A program made the translations under genes and the position numbers. From Odobenus rosmarus divergens (taxonomy: Eukaryota; Chordata; Mammalia; Carnivora; Odobenidae): a stretch of DNA of 64,000 nucleotides. The notes under the pieces were generated by a model, which had not been told where the DNA came from, did no database searches, and saw only the letters and a list, made by a program, of their open reading frames with translations. The stretch spans positions 81,922 to 145,921 of the forward strand of contig NW_004451665.1 of assembly GCF_000321225.1 (NCBI RefSeq). Direction: 5' to 3'. Of this stretch, positions 11,881-22,729 are shown piece by piece (the stretch's first letter is position 1; each line of letters begins with the position of its first letter).

Positions 11881-11932
11881 ACAGGCATCCACACTGGGCG
11901 TAGAGAGTACTTAAAAAAAAAAAGATTGGAAG
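11881..11932 (+). mobile_element. Very short 5'-truncated SINEC remnant with 17-bp target-site duplication
   Basis: Only the SINE 3' end remains (CCACACTGGGCGTAGAGAGT, then TTA and an A run). CACTTAAGTGCTATTCC at 11864-11880 and CACTTAACTGCTATTCC at 11933-11949 flank it with one mismatch, which marks the whole 52-bp insertion. Confidence 0.75.
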
Positions 11933-12784
11933 CACTTAACTGCTATTCCCTTTGATTGACCCTCTTCCTCATTTCTCTGTAGATCAACCAGGATCAGCTG
12001 GAGCTGCTAATATTTCCCAGGTGAGGGAGCGCAGGGCAAGGGCTATTAATGCATAACGAGCCTTTCCGGACGCTTCTTGCCTTTCACAATTTGACACGCA
12101 GGCCCTCCTCTTTCCACCTTTAGGACATGATAGAAATCTACTTGGATCTGAAAAATAACACTCTTAAAAATCAGAAAAGAACCCCTGGCTGCAAAGTACC
12201 CATTATCAGGCTTAGCTTAGGCTACCGGAGCAAAGGGCACAGCATTCCCCATGAAACCACACTGCTCTTAGCGAAGGCTTACTCAAGAGACAAATAAATG
12301 ACAGCTTCTCCCACCGAGAGCACCCCCTTATCTCTGGCCCCACCCCTTCCTGTCTTTTGTCAGTTGCTGGGAGAGAAAAACAGTCAACATAAATTTAGCA
12401 GCAATTTTGGCCTGGGTGTGGATTCTCTGAAGGCTTCCCTTGAAAGCAACTAGAGGAAATAAGAAATTGATATGGGGGGGGGGAAAAACCACACCAAAAA
12501 CTCAAGGAGATGAACAACTGTAGATTTGGAGCAAGAAGCGACAGAGAAAAAAATCTCAGGGGACAGAGGCAAATGTGTGGCTAGATCGTCAGGGAGTCTG
12601 CGGTAGGGGCCTTAAGTCAGAAACTGGGAAAAGGAAGAAAGCTGGTTTACGTCCCTTGAAAGCTGAAAACCTGGATTGAAATTTCATCACAGTAGCACAC
12701 ATGAGAACAATGAGAAGTGAAAGCAGCTCTTCTCACACACACAACATGCTCTGTAGGATTCTGCTCAGAAACAGGTAAAATTAA

Positions 12785-13003
12785 GCTATGGTGTTCAGGA
12801 TGCATATTTAGGTATTAAAACTATAAAGAAAAACAAGGAGACTGATCATCATAAGTCAGAGATTATGTCTGGTGTGCTTGTTCTATTTATTATTGGGGTG
12901 CTGGCAATGTTCTATCTGGGTGGGGGATTGTACAGGTTATTTTATAATGATTTGCTTTGCATCTATATTTTACGACTTTTTCATTTCAAAAAAGAAACAA
13001 TTT
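12785..13003 (+). mobile_element. L1M 3' end fragment, plus strand
   Basis: TATTGGGGTGCTGGCAATGT, GGTGGGGGATTGTACAGG and an AT-rich end match the L1MB-type 3' UTR pattern. A young SINE interrupts it at 13004. Confidence 0.6.
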
Positions 13004-13223
13004 GGGGCGCTTGGGTGGCTCAGTCATTAAGCGTCTGCCTTCGCCTCAGGTCATGATCCCAGGGTCCTGGGATCGAGCCCAGCGTTGGGCTCCCTACTCG
13101 GTGGGAAGCCTGCTTCTCCCTCTCCCACTCCCCCTGCTTGTGTTCCCTCTCTTCACTGTGTCTCTGTCAAATAAATAAAATCATAAAAAAAAAAGAAAGA
13201 AAGAAAGAGAAAGAAAGAAAGAA
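13004..13223 (+). mobile_element. SINEC, full-length, with GAAA-repeat tail
   Basis: The head GGGGCGCTTGGGTGGCTCAG, a CT linker, AATAAATAAAATCATAAA, then a (GAAA)n run. The duplication AAGAAACAATTT (12992-13003) versus ATAAAACAATTT (13224-13235) flanks it. Confidence 0.92.
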
Positions 13224-13854
13224 ATAAAACAATTTCAAGTACACAAGATTACAGTTAGATTCAGGAGCTTTAGCAGTTTAAGGAAAGACTAGAGCCAAGG
13301 CCAGAATTCACGCAAGAGAAAGCATAGTTACTTAAATGAAAGGCACTCCTCTCCTCCCCTAATTTTATAGTTTGCTTTGGTGTGGAGACTCAAAGTCTAC
13401 ATACATAGAACCATACTAGCAAAGTGTATCTGCCCAAAATGATAAATGTAGCACATCTACCAACCAGAAGGTGTGTTATCTCTGTCACTGCTCCTTTCTC
13501 CTCACTCTTGTTCACTGTTTCCAGAGCACTCTGACGTTCCTCACCTCGCAGCCAGTGGTTGGGGTTATCCCCATAGCAGAGACAGAGGAGGAAGCCCCAG
13601 ACAGTAGAAAGCTCACCCCCAGGTACACCTCAAGTCAGAAGCAGAACCAGACCACCATCAGATCCCGACGACCACCGCAGGCCCCTTTGTGACCACTTTC
13701 CCAATTGAAGGAGGTGAGGAGACACACGTTCTTTCCATGTAGAAATAATGAGATGAAGAAACAAGTGAACTACCTTGAGCATGAGAATGTCACCTCCTCT
13801 GAGTCACTTTTTTTCAATTAAAGCAACTGCCAAGGGCATTATAAAGATTAGCTT

Positions 13855-13965
13855 CCCTCACTAGACCGTGAGCACCTTGAAAACGGAGCTGTGTCCTCTC
13901 ATATCTGAGACCCCATGGCATTGCACAATATAGGCTCATTAAACATGTGTTCATAAAGCAATGAA
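13855..13965 (+). mobile_element. L2 3' tail fragment, plus strand
   Basis: GACCGTGAGCACCTTGAAAA and the GGCTCATTAAACATGTGTT end match the last part of L2. Confidence 0.6.
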
Positions 13966-14254
13966 GAAATATATGAAGGTACAGACCAGTGATTTTAGTG
14001 TTGTGGTTTCCACGCCACTTTGTCATTCCTGCACAGTGCCACTTGCACGGACTTTTTAAAGTTGTTAAAATGATGGGCGGTAACTGCCCTTTTAACAGAT
14101 TGGCCACATATCCTCCACTTCTTAAAAAAGGGTTTCATGTCATATGTAAATTCAGAAGTGGAAAGGGCTGACAGGTTAATTATAGACACAAAGAGCAAGG
14201 ACAAATGGACTATGAGGTAAGCGAGTCTAAATGTGCATTCGCTGGACAAGCATG

Positions 14255-14480
14255 CATTAATAAGCCTGCAAACATTTTCTGGGGACGGCCAGGTTCAGCT
14301 GTGTGCCAGGCTTGGGGAAGGCACAGTATCTACACTTGAAGAATTCGGCTGGTGGGTGGGAAGACAGCATGTACCTGAAAGAAGAATCAAAGAAGCCCCC
14401 TCAGAACAGCAGGTGGAACAGATGGGGAACAGGGCCTAAGAACTGAGGCACCTGCCCCCTTCGAGGATGGCATGGTCAGA
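14255..14480 (+). repeat. Ancient dispersed repeat R, diverged copy
   Basis: TGTGCCAGGCTTGGGGAAGG, then GAAAGAAGAATCAAAG. A weak match to repeat R. Confidence 0.35.
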
Positions 14481-15443
14481 GAAGACCGCCTCACTGGGCT
14501 AGACCCACCTGGAAGGAAATGTGGCTAGGACTGCGGCTGGCAGAGAAGCCAAGCAGAGGCCCCCCACTCCTTTGCCTCCTGCACCTCCCACCATATTCCT
14601 TCAGCTACTGGAGGCTGGGATTTCAGTAAAAAAGCAAACAAAACAAAACCCCATAGGGATCTTCCCCTTCTCTCTCCCTCCTCCCCACTAAGAACAAAGA
14701 GATGTTCAGATGGCTGAGGAGGCAAGTTTAGGGTCAGCTTCAGCAAGCAGATGGCCCCAAGAATGGAACACCAGGCCTCTAGGCAGGGCGTGCACACCAG
14801 AGAATGCTTTGTGCTCCCCCTTTTCATTAAGTCGGAAAATATTTATTGGCCGCCTTCTAGGTGCAGGCAGTGAATAGGGCAACTCCCACTGGGACATTAG
14901 TTAGTCTAGACGAGATGACCAAAGCCTGGGCCTCCAAACCCTGAGTCTGAGTCTCCCTGGGGTTTCTGACTTATTTGGGGGTAATGGGCCTAGTGTCTCC
15001 GATTGATCCTGGGCCTTCCCAAAGAAAGGAGGCCCTTCTAAAAAGTTTTCAAGTAGCACTACCCCCCGCCGCCGCCGCCACGCAAAGTAGGAACCCCTCC
15101 CCACCCAGTATCCCTAGGGAAAGGCGGCTGTTGGGTTGATAATCTGGGAACGCCAGGCAGAAATATGGCATGGCCACCTTCCGCAGGAGGAGGGGAATGC
15201 CCAAGAGGGTTTATTTGGTCTTGTTTCAAAAATCCGGCCTTTCCTCCGAAACGTAATGAGGGAGGTGAGACCTGGTCATGGCGTAAATCCAAGGAGTGGA
15301 AAACTAGTTGTTTCGGAAATTCATCACACCTGCCCCGGGGAAACTTGCCACCGACTCCACCCCGCTTCCAGGTCTTTCCAGCTGCTTCCAATCTACTTTA
15401 CGCCCCTCGGCGACTTGTGAAGAACCGGGAAGTGATACCTGCC

Positions 15444-16245
15444 AGCGTGCGCGATCTGCGGGGACCCTCCTGCCCTCGCGGGGTGCGCGTCCCCACGCCG
15501 GGCCGCGCTTCCGTGGCGAACGTACGCAAACTGCTCCCTCTTTCGCGCGCGGACACCGGGACTGCGCGCCCGGCCGCCGCCCGCTCGCCTCGCCCCGGAG
15601 CGCCGCGGCGCAAAGCGGCTGCGGGCCCGAGACGCACCGGGAGTGCTCGCCGCAAGGCGCACCTGGATGCGCCCGGCCGTGCCAGCTCGGGCCCGGGCTC
15701 CCTAACCGCCGTCTCCGGCAGCGCCCGCGGGGCCCCGGTCCCCCAGATCCACTCCTGGCACGCCGCTCCCCCGTCCGGGTGCACCCCGCTCCCTGCGCGT
15801 CCCGACCGCTCTCACCCGGGAAATGGCCAGGGGTTGCTCGAAGTCCTTGCCTCCCACGAGGCGGAAGCCCCATGGTCCCGGGCCCTGGAGGACTATCTGC
15901 TGGGTGGTCATGGCGAAGCGACCCGCGGGGACAGACGGGACAGACGGCTGAGCGCTATCGGAGAAAGAGCGCGCGGCGCGGGCCCGGGAGCCTGGGGCTG
16001 GCGGGAGGAGGGAGCGCGGGGGCAGGGGCGGCTCCGCCCCGGCCGCACCGCCCCCACGCCCCGCCCGACCTCCCGCCGGCGGGCGGCCTGTCCCCGCAGC
16101 CCGGCCCCAGCACCGTCTCCCGCCCGCCCCCTTCCCCGCGCCGGACGCCGCCGCTCCCAGCCCCGCCGTGGGTGTTAGGTGAGAGCCGAGCAGGTTCCGG
16201 CGCCCTGCCGCGGAGACAAAACTCGGCTCAGCGCTTTCGAAAACG
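15444..16245 (-). promoter_or_regulatory. PDLIM1: CpG island promoter and 5' UTR of PDLIM1
   Basis: This stretch is very GC-rich and dense in CpG, and it covers the PDLIM1 start codon. Several GC boxes of the Sp1 type (GGGGCGG, CCGCCCC, CCCCGCCC) cluster at about 16025-16075. I see no clear TATA box, as is usual for CpG-island promoters. The transcription start should lie between the ATG at 15911 and the GC-box cluster, giving a 5' UTR of roughly 50-150 bases. That start is inferred, not seen. Long open frames on the plus strand here reflect the lack of AT-rich stop codons in GC-rich DNA. Confidence 0.85.
15816..15911 (-). CDS. PDLIM1: PDLIM1 exon 1 (first 32 codons, start of PDZ domain)
   Basis: PDLIM1 (CLP36/elfin) is a PDZ-LIM adaptor that binds alpha-actinin and links kinases to actin stress fibres. 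This exon codes 32 residues beginning [16 protein letters not shown] and ending EQPLAISR. It contains the PWGF carboxylate-binding loop that opens the PDZ domain of the PDLIM/ALP-enigma family. The ATG sits at 15911-15909 with G at -3, a fair Kozak context. The exon ends CGG followed by GTGAG, a good donor at 15815-15811, in phase 0, which is where the family splits its PDZ domain. The LIM domain and the rest of the gene would lie to the left of the window; I recognised no exon 2 in 1-15815. The frame stays open past the donor, but that extension is intron. Confidence 0.95.
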
Positions 16246-16319
16246 AGTTTGGAAGTGCCCTGCTAACTCAACGCTCTGAGGTCAACTGCATTTTCACCTT
16301 TGCTGCTTGTAAAAGAGAA

Positions 16320-16485
16320 TGATGTTTAAAAGGTGCCTTCGAATGATCTCATTTGATGCGATGTAGCAGTCAGGGCATTTAGCCCCATTTTACAGATGAA
16401 GTAACTAAGCCGGCCTGAGTTGGAAGACTTGCCCGAGGCCACACAGCTGGTCTGTGATGTAACAGTACCACCGCCCGGGCTCCCC
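16320..16485 (-). mobile_element. MIR fragment beside the PDLIM1 promoter
   Basis: CCATTTTACAGATGAAGTAA and CCGAGGCCACACAGCTGGTC, which is the MIR core on the minus strand. Confidence 0.8.
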
Positions 16486-16814
16486 GTGCTAGAGAACCTC
16501 ATACTGGAACTTTTCTAATGTTAATGAGACCATCAAACGGTGTTAGAATCCGACTTCAAAACTTTCCTAGAAACCTTTCCTCCAGGCTGGAGCTCGATGT
16601 AGGTTCTGACCTTGCCAACAGGTCAGACCTCAAGTCTGGGATGGGCTAAGAGCTAAGTGCATGGAGAGACCCCTGGGTTGAGGACAAAACCCTGAGTTCC
16701 CAGCTTGCTACCAGCTTTGTAACTGGGCTCCCTGCCATCCTGGCCAGAGTGCATTCTCCACGCCAGACGTCCCCCGCTGCCCCCTGAGTCTCCACTCAAG
16801 TAAAGCTGAAGTCC

Positions 16815-17370
16815 TTAAAATGCTTATAGGGCCACCCACAGAATGGCCCAACTCCCTCTCTGACCTCATATCCTCCTGCTGCCCCCCACCCCACACTGGC
16901 CTGGCTCCTGCCGTCAGGGCCTCCTGGCAGGGCCTCTGTCTGGAATGCTTCTCTCCCAGCCATCCATGGCTTTCTCTTTGTTCAGATGTCATCATACCAG
17001 TGAGGCCACTTCTGAGCACTCTATTTAAAACCTTCTCTCGAGACTGCCCTCTCACCTTCCCTACAATATTTTTCTCCACTGTATCACCATGTGACATACT
17101 TCATATTTTACTTATTGTTTGTCCCATCCCCACCCCTAAGCATCAGTTCCATGAGGGTAGCAGTATTTCACTGTTTTGATGTAACCCAGTGCCTAGAATA
17201 GTGCCTGGCACATTAGTATCTAACATTAATGTAATACATTGGCCACCCTTATATGCACATACCCTCTCTGGGGTCTAGCTTCTTCCTAGATTTCTTGGCA
17301 CTCATTCACACTGGCACCCAGGCCCTAGCACGGTGCTTGACACAGAGCACAAGCTCAATGCATTTGTTAA
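16815..17370 (+). mobile_element. L2 LINE 3' part, plus strand (one or two fragments)
   Basis: CTGACCTCATATCCTCCTGC, CTGGAATGCTTCTCTCCCAG, AGATGTCATCATACCAGTGA and AGTGCCTGGCACATTAG follow L2 order. A second tail-like piece (CTAGCACGGTGCTTGACACA) follows at 17280-17370. Confidence 0.75.
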
Positions 17371-18026
17371 AAGCAGAGCTCTGTCTCCTTGTGATCCTGG
17401 CATACCTACCGAGAAGTCCTCTGCACAGACTTACACATAAACGGGTCACCTTACTTGTCCAATTGTGTCACAGCACAAATGCGTATGTCTGGGAAGGGTT
17501 TGCTTGTTTATAGAAATCAAAGTGGAGTTATGTTATCTACACATCCCTCTCACTCCCTTACATCCTGATATTCTTTCTTGAATCTGAGAAAAAGGAATGG
17601 GGGTACAGCCAGGAACCAGCCACCTGCTTCATCAAAGCCAAAGATACACCCTCTTTGATTAGATTCTGCTGATTAGAGAACCTGTCAGTGTTTCGAGTCC
17701 CTGCAGAATTTGGGGGATTTGCTAAATTCTGAGTCTGCCCTTCGATGTGCAGCAGTTTTGAATATTTTGTGTCCTAGGGGGAAAAAAAGGTTGAAAGCCA
17801 CCGCTTCTGTGCCCCCCAAGGGTGGCTCTGCCTCTTATCATCCCCAGGTGTCCTGCTGGCACAAACCTGATACTTCATAGGTGCCAATCAGTGCTTATTC
17901 TATATAATATTCTTTCCAAATATAGGACACTAGTACTTCTGTGAGGGCTTGGGAGTCCTCAAGTTGCTGCATTTAGCTGTTGTCAGTTGTAGTCTGGCTT
18001 TCCATAGCAAGAGCTATAAAACAGTC

Positions 18027-18480
18027 AACACTTTGACCTGGTCATCCCCTTTCTGGGCACTGATTCCAAGGACATAACTTAAAAGAAGCAAAAACTATAT
18101 GTACAAAGATATTTATAGCCAGATTATTTATAATGACAAAAAACTGGAATCAAGCAATAACAGAAAAGTGGCTAAATATGGTATGACCATGAGGGAATAG
18201 TATACAGCATGAAAACGAGAACAGTGAAGACTAGGAGCAGTCAGGGAAATGTGCTTTCAAAACAGGTAAAAAAGAGTTTACAAAATTAATTGTAAACCCA
18301 ATAGCATGATGTATAAACAAAATTATTGGTAAATGTTATATTAAAAATAAAAAACTCATCTACCTGTTGTTAAAAATTAGGAAAAAGTATAAAAGCTAAC
18401 TTTGTATTGGGGGATGGAACTGGGGAAATATTTAAAAGATCATTTCCTCTAATGATGATGTAAAGTTTTCAAAATAAAAA
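18027..18480 (+). mobile_element. L1M 3' region fragment, plus strand
   Basis: ATTTATAATGACAAAAAACT, TGGCTAAATATGGTATGACC and the terminal AAAATAAAAATC follow the old L1 3' UTR pattern. Confidence 0.65.
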
Positions 18481-19189
18481 TCAAGGTCCTTAGACTAAAT
18501 GCTAGTCTTTGTGTAGGGACTAGGGACCTCATCTTCTATTTTTTTGATCTCTCTTCCTGTCCCCCAGAAAGAGCTCTGAGCTGGGCACACAGCTTGTACT
18601 CAGAAAATACCCCCCACCCAGGGACTGACAGCTCTTACTCCAAATGCAAGCAACCTTGTCTTATCTTAAATACTATTACTTATTTATCTATACACTCCAG
18701 TTCCCTCAGACTCTTGACTCCTGCCCAGTCCTAGGTGAATGGCCTTAAGCAATCTCTCTGAAATTCAGTTGCCTTGTTAGTATTATTATTATTGTGCATT
18801 CCATAAAAGTTTGTAGACCTAAACAGTCGCCATCAAATATCTGGGGAGCGGGGAAGGGGGACTGGACTGCAGGAGAATTCAGGAGAAATGGAAGCAAGGA
18901 GGGTAGAAAAAAGTGGTCCAGGATATCAGGGGGAGAGTGGGCCTTCCCAGCTCTCCATTTCACAGTGTGGACAGGGTAGAAGGCAACTGCTGGTGGGTTC
19001 CCCCAGCCTGGCTTCTGCGGACCTAGCAACCCCCACCCAGAGTGCCACCTCTAGGACCCTCCAGAGCCATTATGCGGAGACTCTGCTTCCTGGAAAAACA
19101 GCTCCCTTTCTTAATGGCTGGGAGTCCAGGACTGTGCTGGGCTTGACATAGGTCTTATTTAATCTCCAGGACAAGTTTTGTACTTGGCC

Positions 19190-19950
19190 AGGGGACTGCA
19201 GGGCTCCCATTCCTGGAGATCACCGCTGGGACCCCTCCCCTGGGCTGAGCATTTCCTGCCGGGCAGAAAGGCGAGGGGGTGACCCCCAGACTACGCCTAC
19301 GCGGGGATCTGCGGCCGGCTCTGCCCTGGGGCAAGAGAGAGCCAAAGCTCTGATGTCGCCCCTGCCCGGTGCGCGGGAACACAGCGGCTCCCAAGTCCCC
19401 AAACAGGGGTGCAACTGCCTCGGGGCGCCCTAGCCAAACATATCCAAGCGACTTGCTTCTCTTTTCTTTAAAAAGAACCAAAACCCATGCTCACGGGCTT
19501 GAAAAACAAAGGCGTCTGTCACTGCCCAGTCCTATCCCACCAGTCTAGTCCCTTTTAATCCCCAGCCCTGCTCCGAGGGTCAGCGGGTCCTTTACTAGGA
19601 TCCCACGCAGGGCTCCTCCCCGCGGAGGTCCAGGACAGCCTGTGGCGGAACCGGCCGGAGGGGGTGGGGCGAGGATGGCCTCGGCTCTGCCAGGGACCGG
19701 CGGACAGTGAAAGGGCTCCTAATGCTCTCGTTTCTCCCACTTCCTGCTCCAGCCCCGAGGGAAACCCTGAAGTGGCCGCTTGGGATTGGGCGCCTCCCGG
19801 ATTCCACCCTGCACAGAGCATGCTCCGTGGCGCCGCGGGCCAGAAGGACACCTAAGCAATGAACCTGGCGGCAGCCCCCTGCGGGCTGGTGAGGGTGTGG
19901 ACAGGTGAGCGGAGCTGGCAGTCCAGGTTGGCCCTGCGCGGAGCAGACAA
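19190..19950. promoter_or_regulatory. CpG-rich intergenic block (possible orphan CpG island)
   Basis: About 760 bases are clearly richer in G, C and CpG than their flanks; by eye I count roughly forty CpG dinucleotides. The two densest parts are 19260-19440 and 19610-19860. It lies about 3 kb upstream of the PDLIM1 start and 12 kb past the SORBS1 end. No open frame here resembles a known protein. It could be an alternative PDLIM1 promoter, an enhancer, a non-coding RNA promoter or a decaying island. The sequence alone does not decide. Confidence 0.45.
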
Positions 19951-20454
19951 GCAGCTCTTTTGTCTACCTGCCTCCTGGCTCCCTTGACAGGTGGCACAAA
20001 AGTTATCAAAGGCAGAGAGACACCTGGACCACGACCATTTCTCAAGCATCCCTGCATATTAAAAGAAGAAGAAATTCCAAAACTGGATCACAGATAGGGG
20101 ATTCATATTAACTGTTTATATTGAAGAAGTTAAGACAAAAAGACAATGTCATATAATAGTGTTCACAAGAAAATTAATGGATTAATAAACAATGTAATTT
20201 ATCTGCTAATGGGAGAATTTAAAGTTGTGTTATGAACATATTTCATTGCTGTTATTGTATTTCTGTGGCTTTACATGTAACCTCATCTAGAGAAACATCA
20301 AAAGTCTAAATCTGAGTCTTTAGCTCCCCTGGAACCACCCCTCGGCCCCCTCCCGCAAGGAGGAAAGGTGGCTTGGGGTCAGAGTTACCCAACGGACCCT
20401 AGCCCAGTACCCAAACAATAAACATTGTCCTCATTACTAAACAGTGACTGTGAG

Positions 20455-20585
20455 TCAGAGTGTGCGCTAGAACTTGACAAACATAGTTGCATTTCATCGG
20501 GACAAGAGCCCAGTGGAATGTCACGATGCCTTTCTTACAGGAGGAAGCAGAGGCACTGAGCGACTGCCCGGATTCCCTTCATGGA
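20455..20585 (-). mobile_element. MIR fragment
   Basis: TGCATTTCATCGGGACAAGA and TTACAGGAGGAAGCAGAGGC are a decayed MIR core. Confidence 0.5.
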
Positions 20586-20904
20586 AGGACTTGGTCCAGC
20601 TCCTGGGAGGTGGACAGCCTTAGGCTTCCAGCCCCTTCAAGGACTGCCTCCACTGCAGAGAAGCCTTGCCCAAGGGCATGCCCAGCCCCAGGCTGCCTGT
20701 ATTATTTTGAAGGGACAAGTCTGATGGATCATTCTGGCCCCAGAGCTCCCTGTGGAATAGGTCCAGCCTGTCAGGTCTGCGTGGCAACTCTCAACTTCCT
20801 CTCCTCAATCTAGTTTCGCCCCCACTCCCTTGTACAGACATTGAGCCCAAGGGCCCTTCTTAAGAAACATCCCACACGCTACATTCTGTCCCTGGGACCA
20901 GGGA

Positions 20905-21005
20905 ATCCAGCTTGCAATAGGCCCAGAGAAGTTACAAGACTTGCCTAAAATCACTCAGTAACCAAGTAACAGGGCAGAGTCTGGGCTGGGAAAGCAGAGG
21001 AGGAG
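20905..21005 (-). mobile_element. MIR fragment
   Basis: AGACTTGCCTAAAATCACTC and GGGCAGAGTCTGGGCTGGG. Confidence 0.55.
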
Positions 21006-21460
21006 CGGTAGGCTCTGCAGAGCTTTGTAATAGAACAGGGAGGGGCAGGAGGTTATTCAGAGGTTCCTAGGATCCCAGAATGACCCCTCAGACTCAGAAT
21101 TCATGGAGTCCCCAAGGGCCAGATCTTCCTGCTTCACTGGCAAGGGCACCCACAGCCCAAGCGCCAGCAACTCAACTAGACTAGATCCTTCGGGAATGGC
21201 TCTTTGGACTTCCTTCTTGGAGGAAGTGGAATCTGCAACAAGCTTTAAAAGCATGAGCACATATAGACGCAGAGAGGTCATACCAAGTGGCCAAAACAGG
21301 ACGAGGTAGTAGGAGGGGCGGGAGATGGTCTGTTAGAGTGACATTACTGGATGACAGGCGGGCTGGAAAATTCTGTGGGGAGGGCTCTGAATGCCAGTGA
21401 TCTGATGTGGTGTGCAGTGGGGACAGGCAAAGGCATTTCCTTAGCCTCATCTCATTCCAA

Positions 21461-21462
<2 letters not shown>

Positions 21463-21503
<41 letters not shown>

Positions 21504-21543
21504 CTCTGTGTGTGTGTGTGCGCGCGTGTGTGCGTGTGTGGGT
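21463..21543. repeat. CT then GT/CG microsatellite
   Basis: About 40 bases of CT repeat change abruptly to GT repeat with a GCGCGC core, then GTGTGTGCG. Confidence 0.95.
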
Positions 21544-22224
21544 GTGAGATATCCTCCCCCAAATCCATTTCCTCTCAGGGCTGGCCCATGCTGCTGGCCT
21601 GGTCTGGCAGTGGCTGATACTGAAACCAACTATTTATAGCATTTGAGGACAGACAGAGTGATAGGGCCGTTTCCATGACGCCAGGGCTCCTAGATGGTGG
21701 CTTCCTCCCTGCTGAGTCCCCACCGCCCCCTCTGTGTCCATCTCCTCTTCTATATGCTCTGACTCTCTACTTCTATGTGCTCATTCCTTGGGCAGCATCA
21801 GGGGTGGTGCTGCTTGAGAACAGAGCAGGAGGCCAGCAAGGGATGATAATGCCACCCACTGTCCCCCTACTCCCTGTGTTAGACCACATTCCAGGCTGAG
21901 GAGAGGTCCCAGCCGTCACCACTGGGTGATGTGACCCTGGGGTCTTTTACTCCCAAGCCTGGCCACCTAGCCTCCGCCTTCACCTCCCACCGGCTGACCG
22001 CCTGAGGTTATAAATCCCAGTGTGCATGGGCAGCAGATATAACCTACGGAGTTCTGGAGGTAAAAGAGTTCAGAAAAAAATTAAGGTGAGAAAATGAAAA
22101 TAACTGCTCTCCTAGCCAGAGGTTTAGCTCCTGTTTTGGGTCCTGGAAGCCAAACGAAAAGAGAGTTCTGCCATGTGTCAGCTGTAACAATTTGGCAAGT
22201 CACGTAGCCTATTGTTTCTTTCTT

Positions 22225-22385
22225 CTCCTTCAGTCAACAACTATTTATCGAACACTTCCCATTTGCTGCGCACTGTTCTATGTGCTAGAAAATCAATAGC
22301 AAACCAAACAGCCACAGATTGTCTCCCTTGGGAAGCTTACATTTTAGTGTAATGGACAAACAGAATAAGTAAACTATATGGTATG
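22225..22385 (+). repeat. Ancient dispersed repeat R, 5' part
   Basis: CAACTATTTATCGAACACTT, CACTGTTCTATGTGCTAGAA and GGAAGCTTACATTTTAGTGT. Confidence 0.55.
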
Positions 22386-22465
22386 TTTTGTATATGTATG
22401 TTTATGTAGGTGTGCACGTGTTTAAATAAATATTTGTATGTGTACGTGTATTTGCATGCATATGT
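22375..22465. repeat. TATG/TGTA-rich degenerate simple repeat
   Basis: Interspersed TATGTATG, GTGCACGTG and GTACGTGTA motifs, an impure alternating tract. Confidence 0.6.
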
Positions 22466-22729
22466 TTTCCGGCCAAAAGAGCCCACAAGCGAAGATACTC
22501 CAGAGCGATGAGTACACCCAGCATCCTGATGTTGGTTTCTAAATACCATAAAAGGAATCCAGGGTTCTCAAAGAAGTTCTAGAGCTGCAGCAGGATAGCT
22601 ACCAGAGTAGCCTGGGATAGCTTGTTAGGCAGAAAGTAAGAAAGGGCTTGAGAAAGTGGCAGGCACAGAAGCCTGTGAAAGGGGCTCTCCCTGGCCAAAT
22701 CTGAGACAATTCATTAAAATAATAAGGAA

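Larger units (their letters stand above)
1..15815 (-). other. PDLIM1: PDLIM1 intron 1 (5' portion)
   Basis: The PDLIM1 exon 1 donor is at 15815, so everything to the left is intron 1, and the intron continues beyond base 1. It holds SINEs (1-94, 144-282, 1298-2663, 8001-8129, 8541-8749, 11881-11932, 13004-13223), L2 (2795-3260), MIRs, L1M fragments (8840-9620, 12785-13003) and a MER5-like piece (6605-6775). I could not assign 94-143, 282-1297, 3260-3840, 5740-6600, 7190-7990, 9620-10490, 11400-11860, 11950-12780, 13240-13850 or 14480-15440. None of these shows a convincing exon. The block at 10140-10440 is GC-rich, without clear gene features. Confidence 0.8.

Noticed and set aside
1..15815. 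PDLIM1 exon 2
   Set aside because: I looked for the rest of the PDZ domain on the minus strand with a phase-0 acceptor and saw none. It probably lies to the left of the window.
15165..16279. Plus-strand frames of 337 and 323 codons as protein genes
   Set aside because: They lie in the CpG island, overlap each other and PDLIM1 exon 1, and have low-complexity Arg/Pro/Ala-rich translations with no domain.
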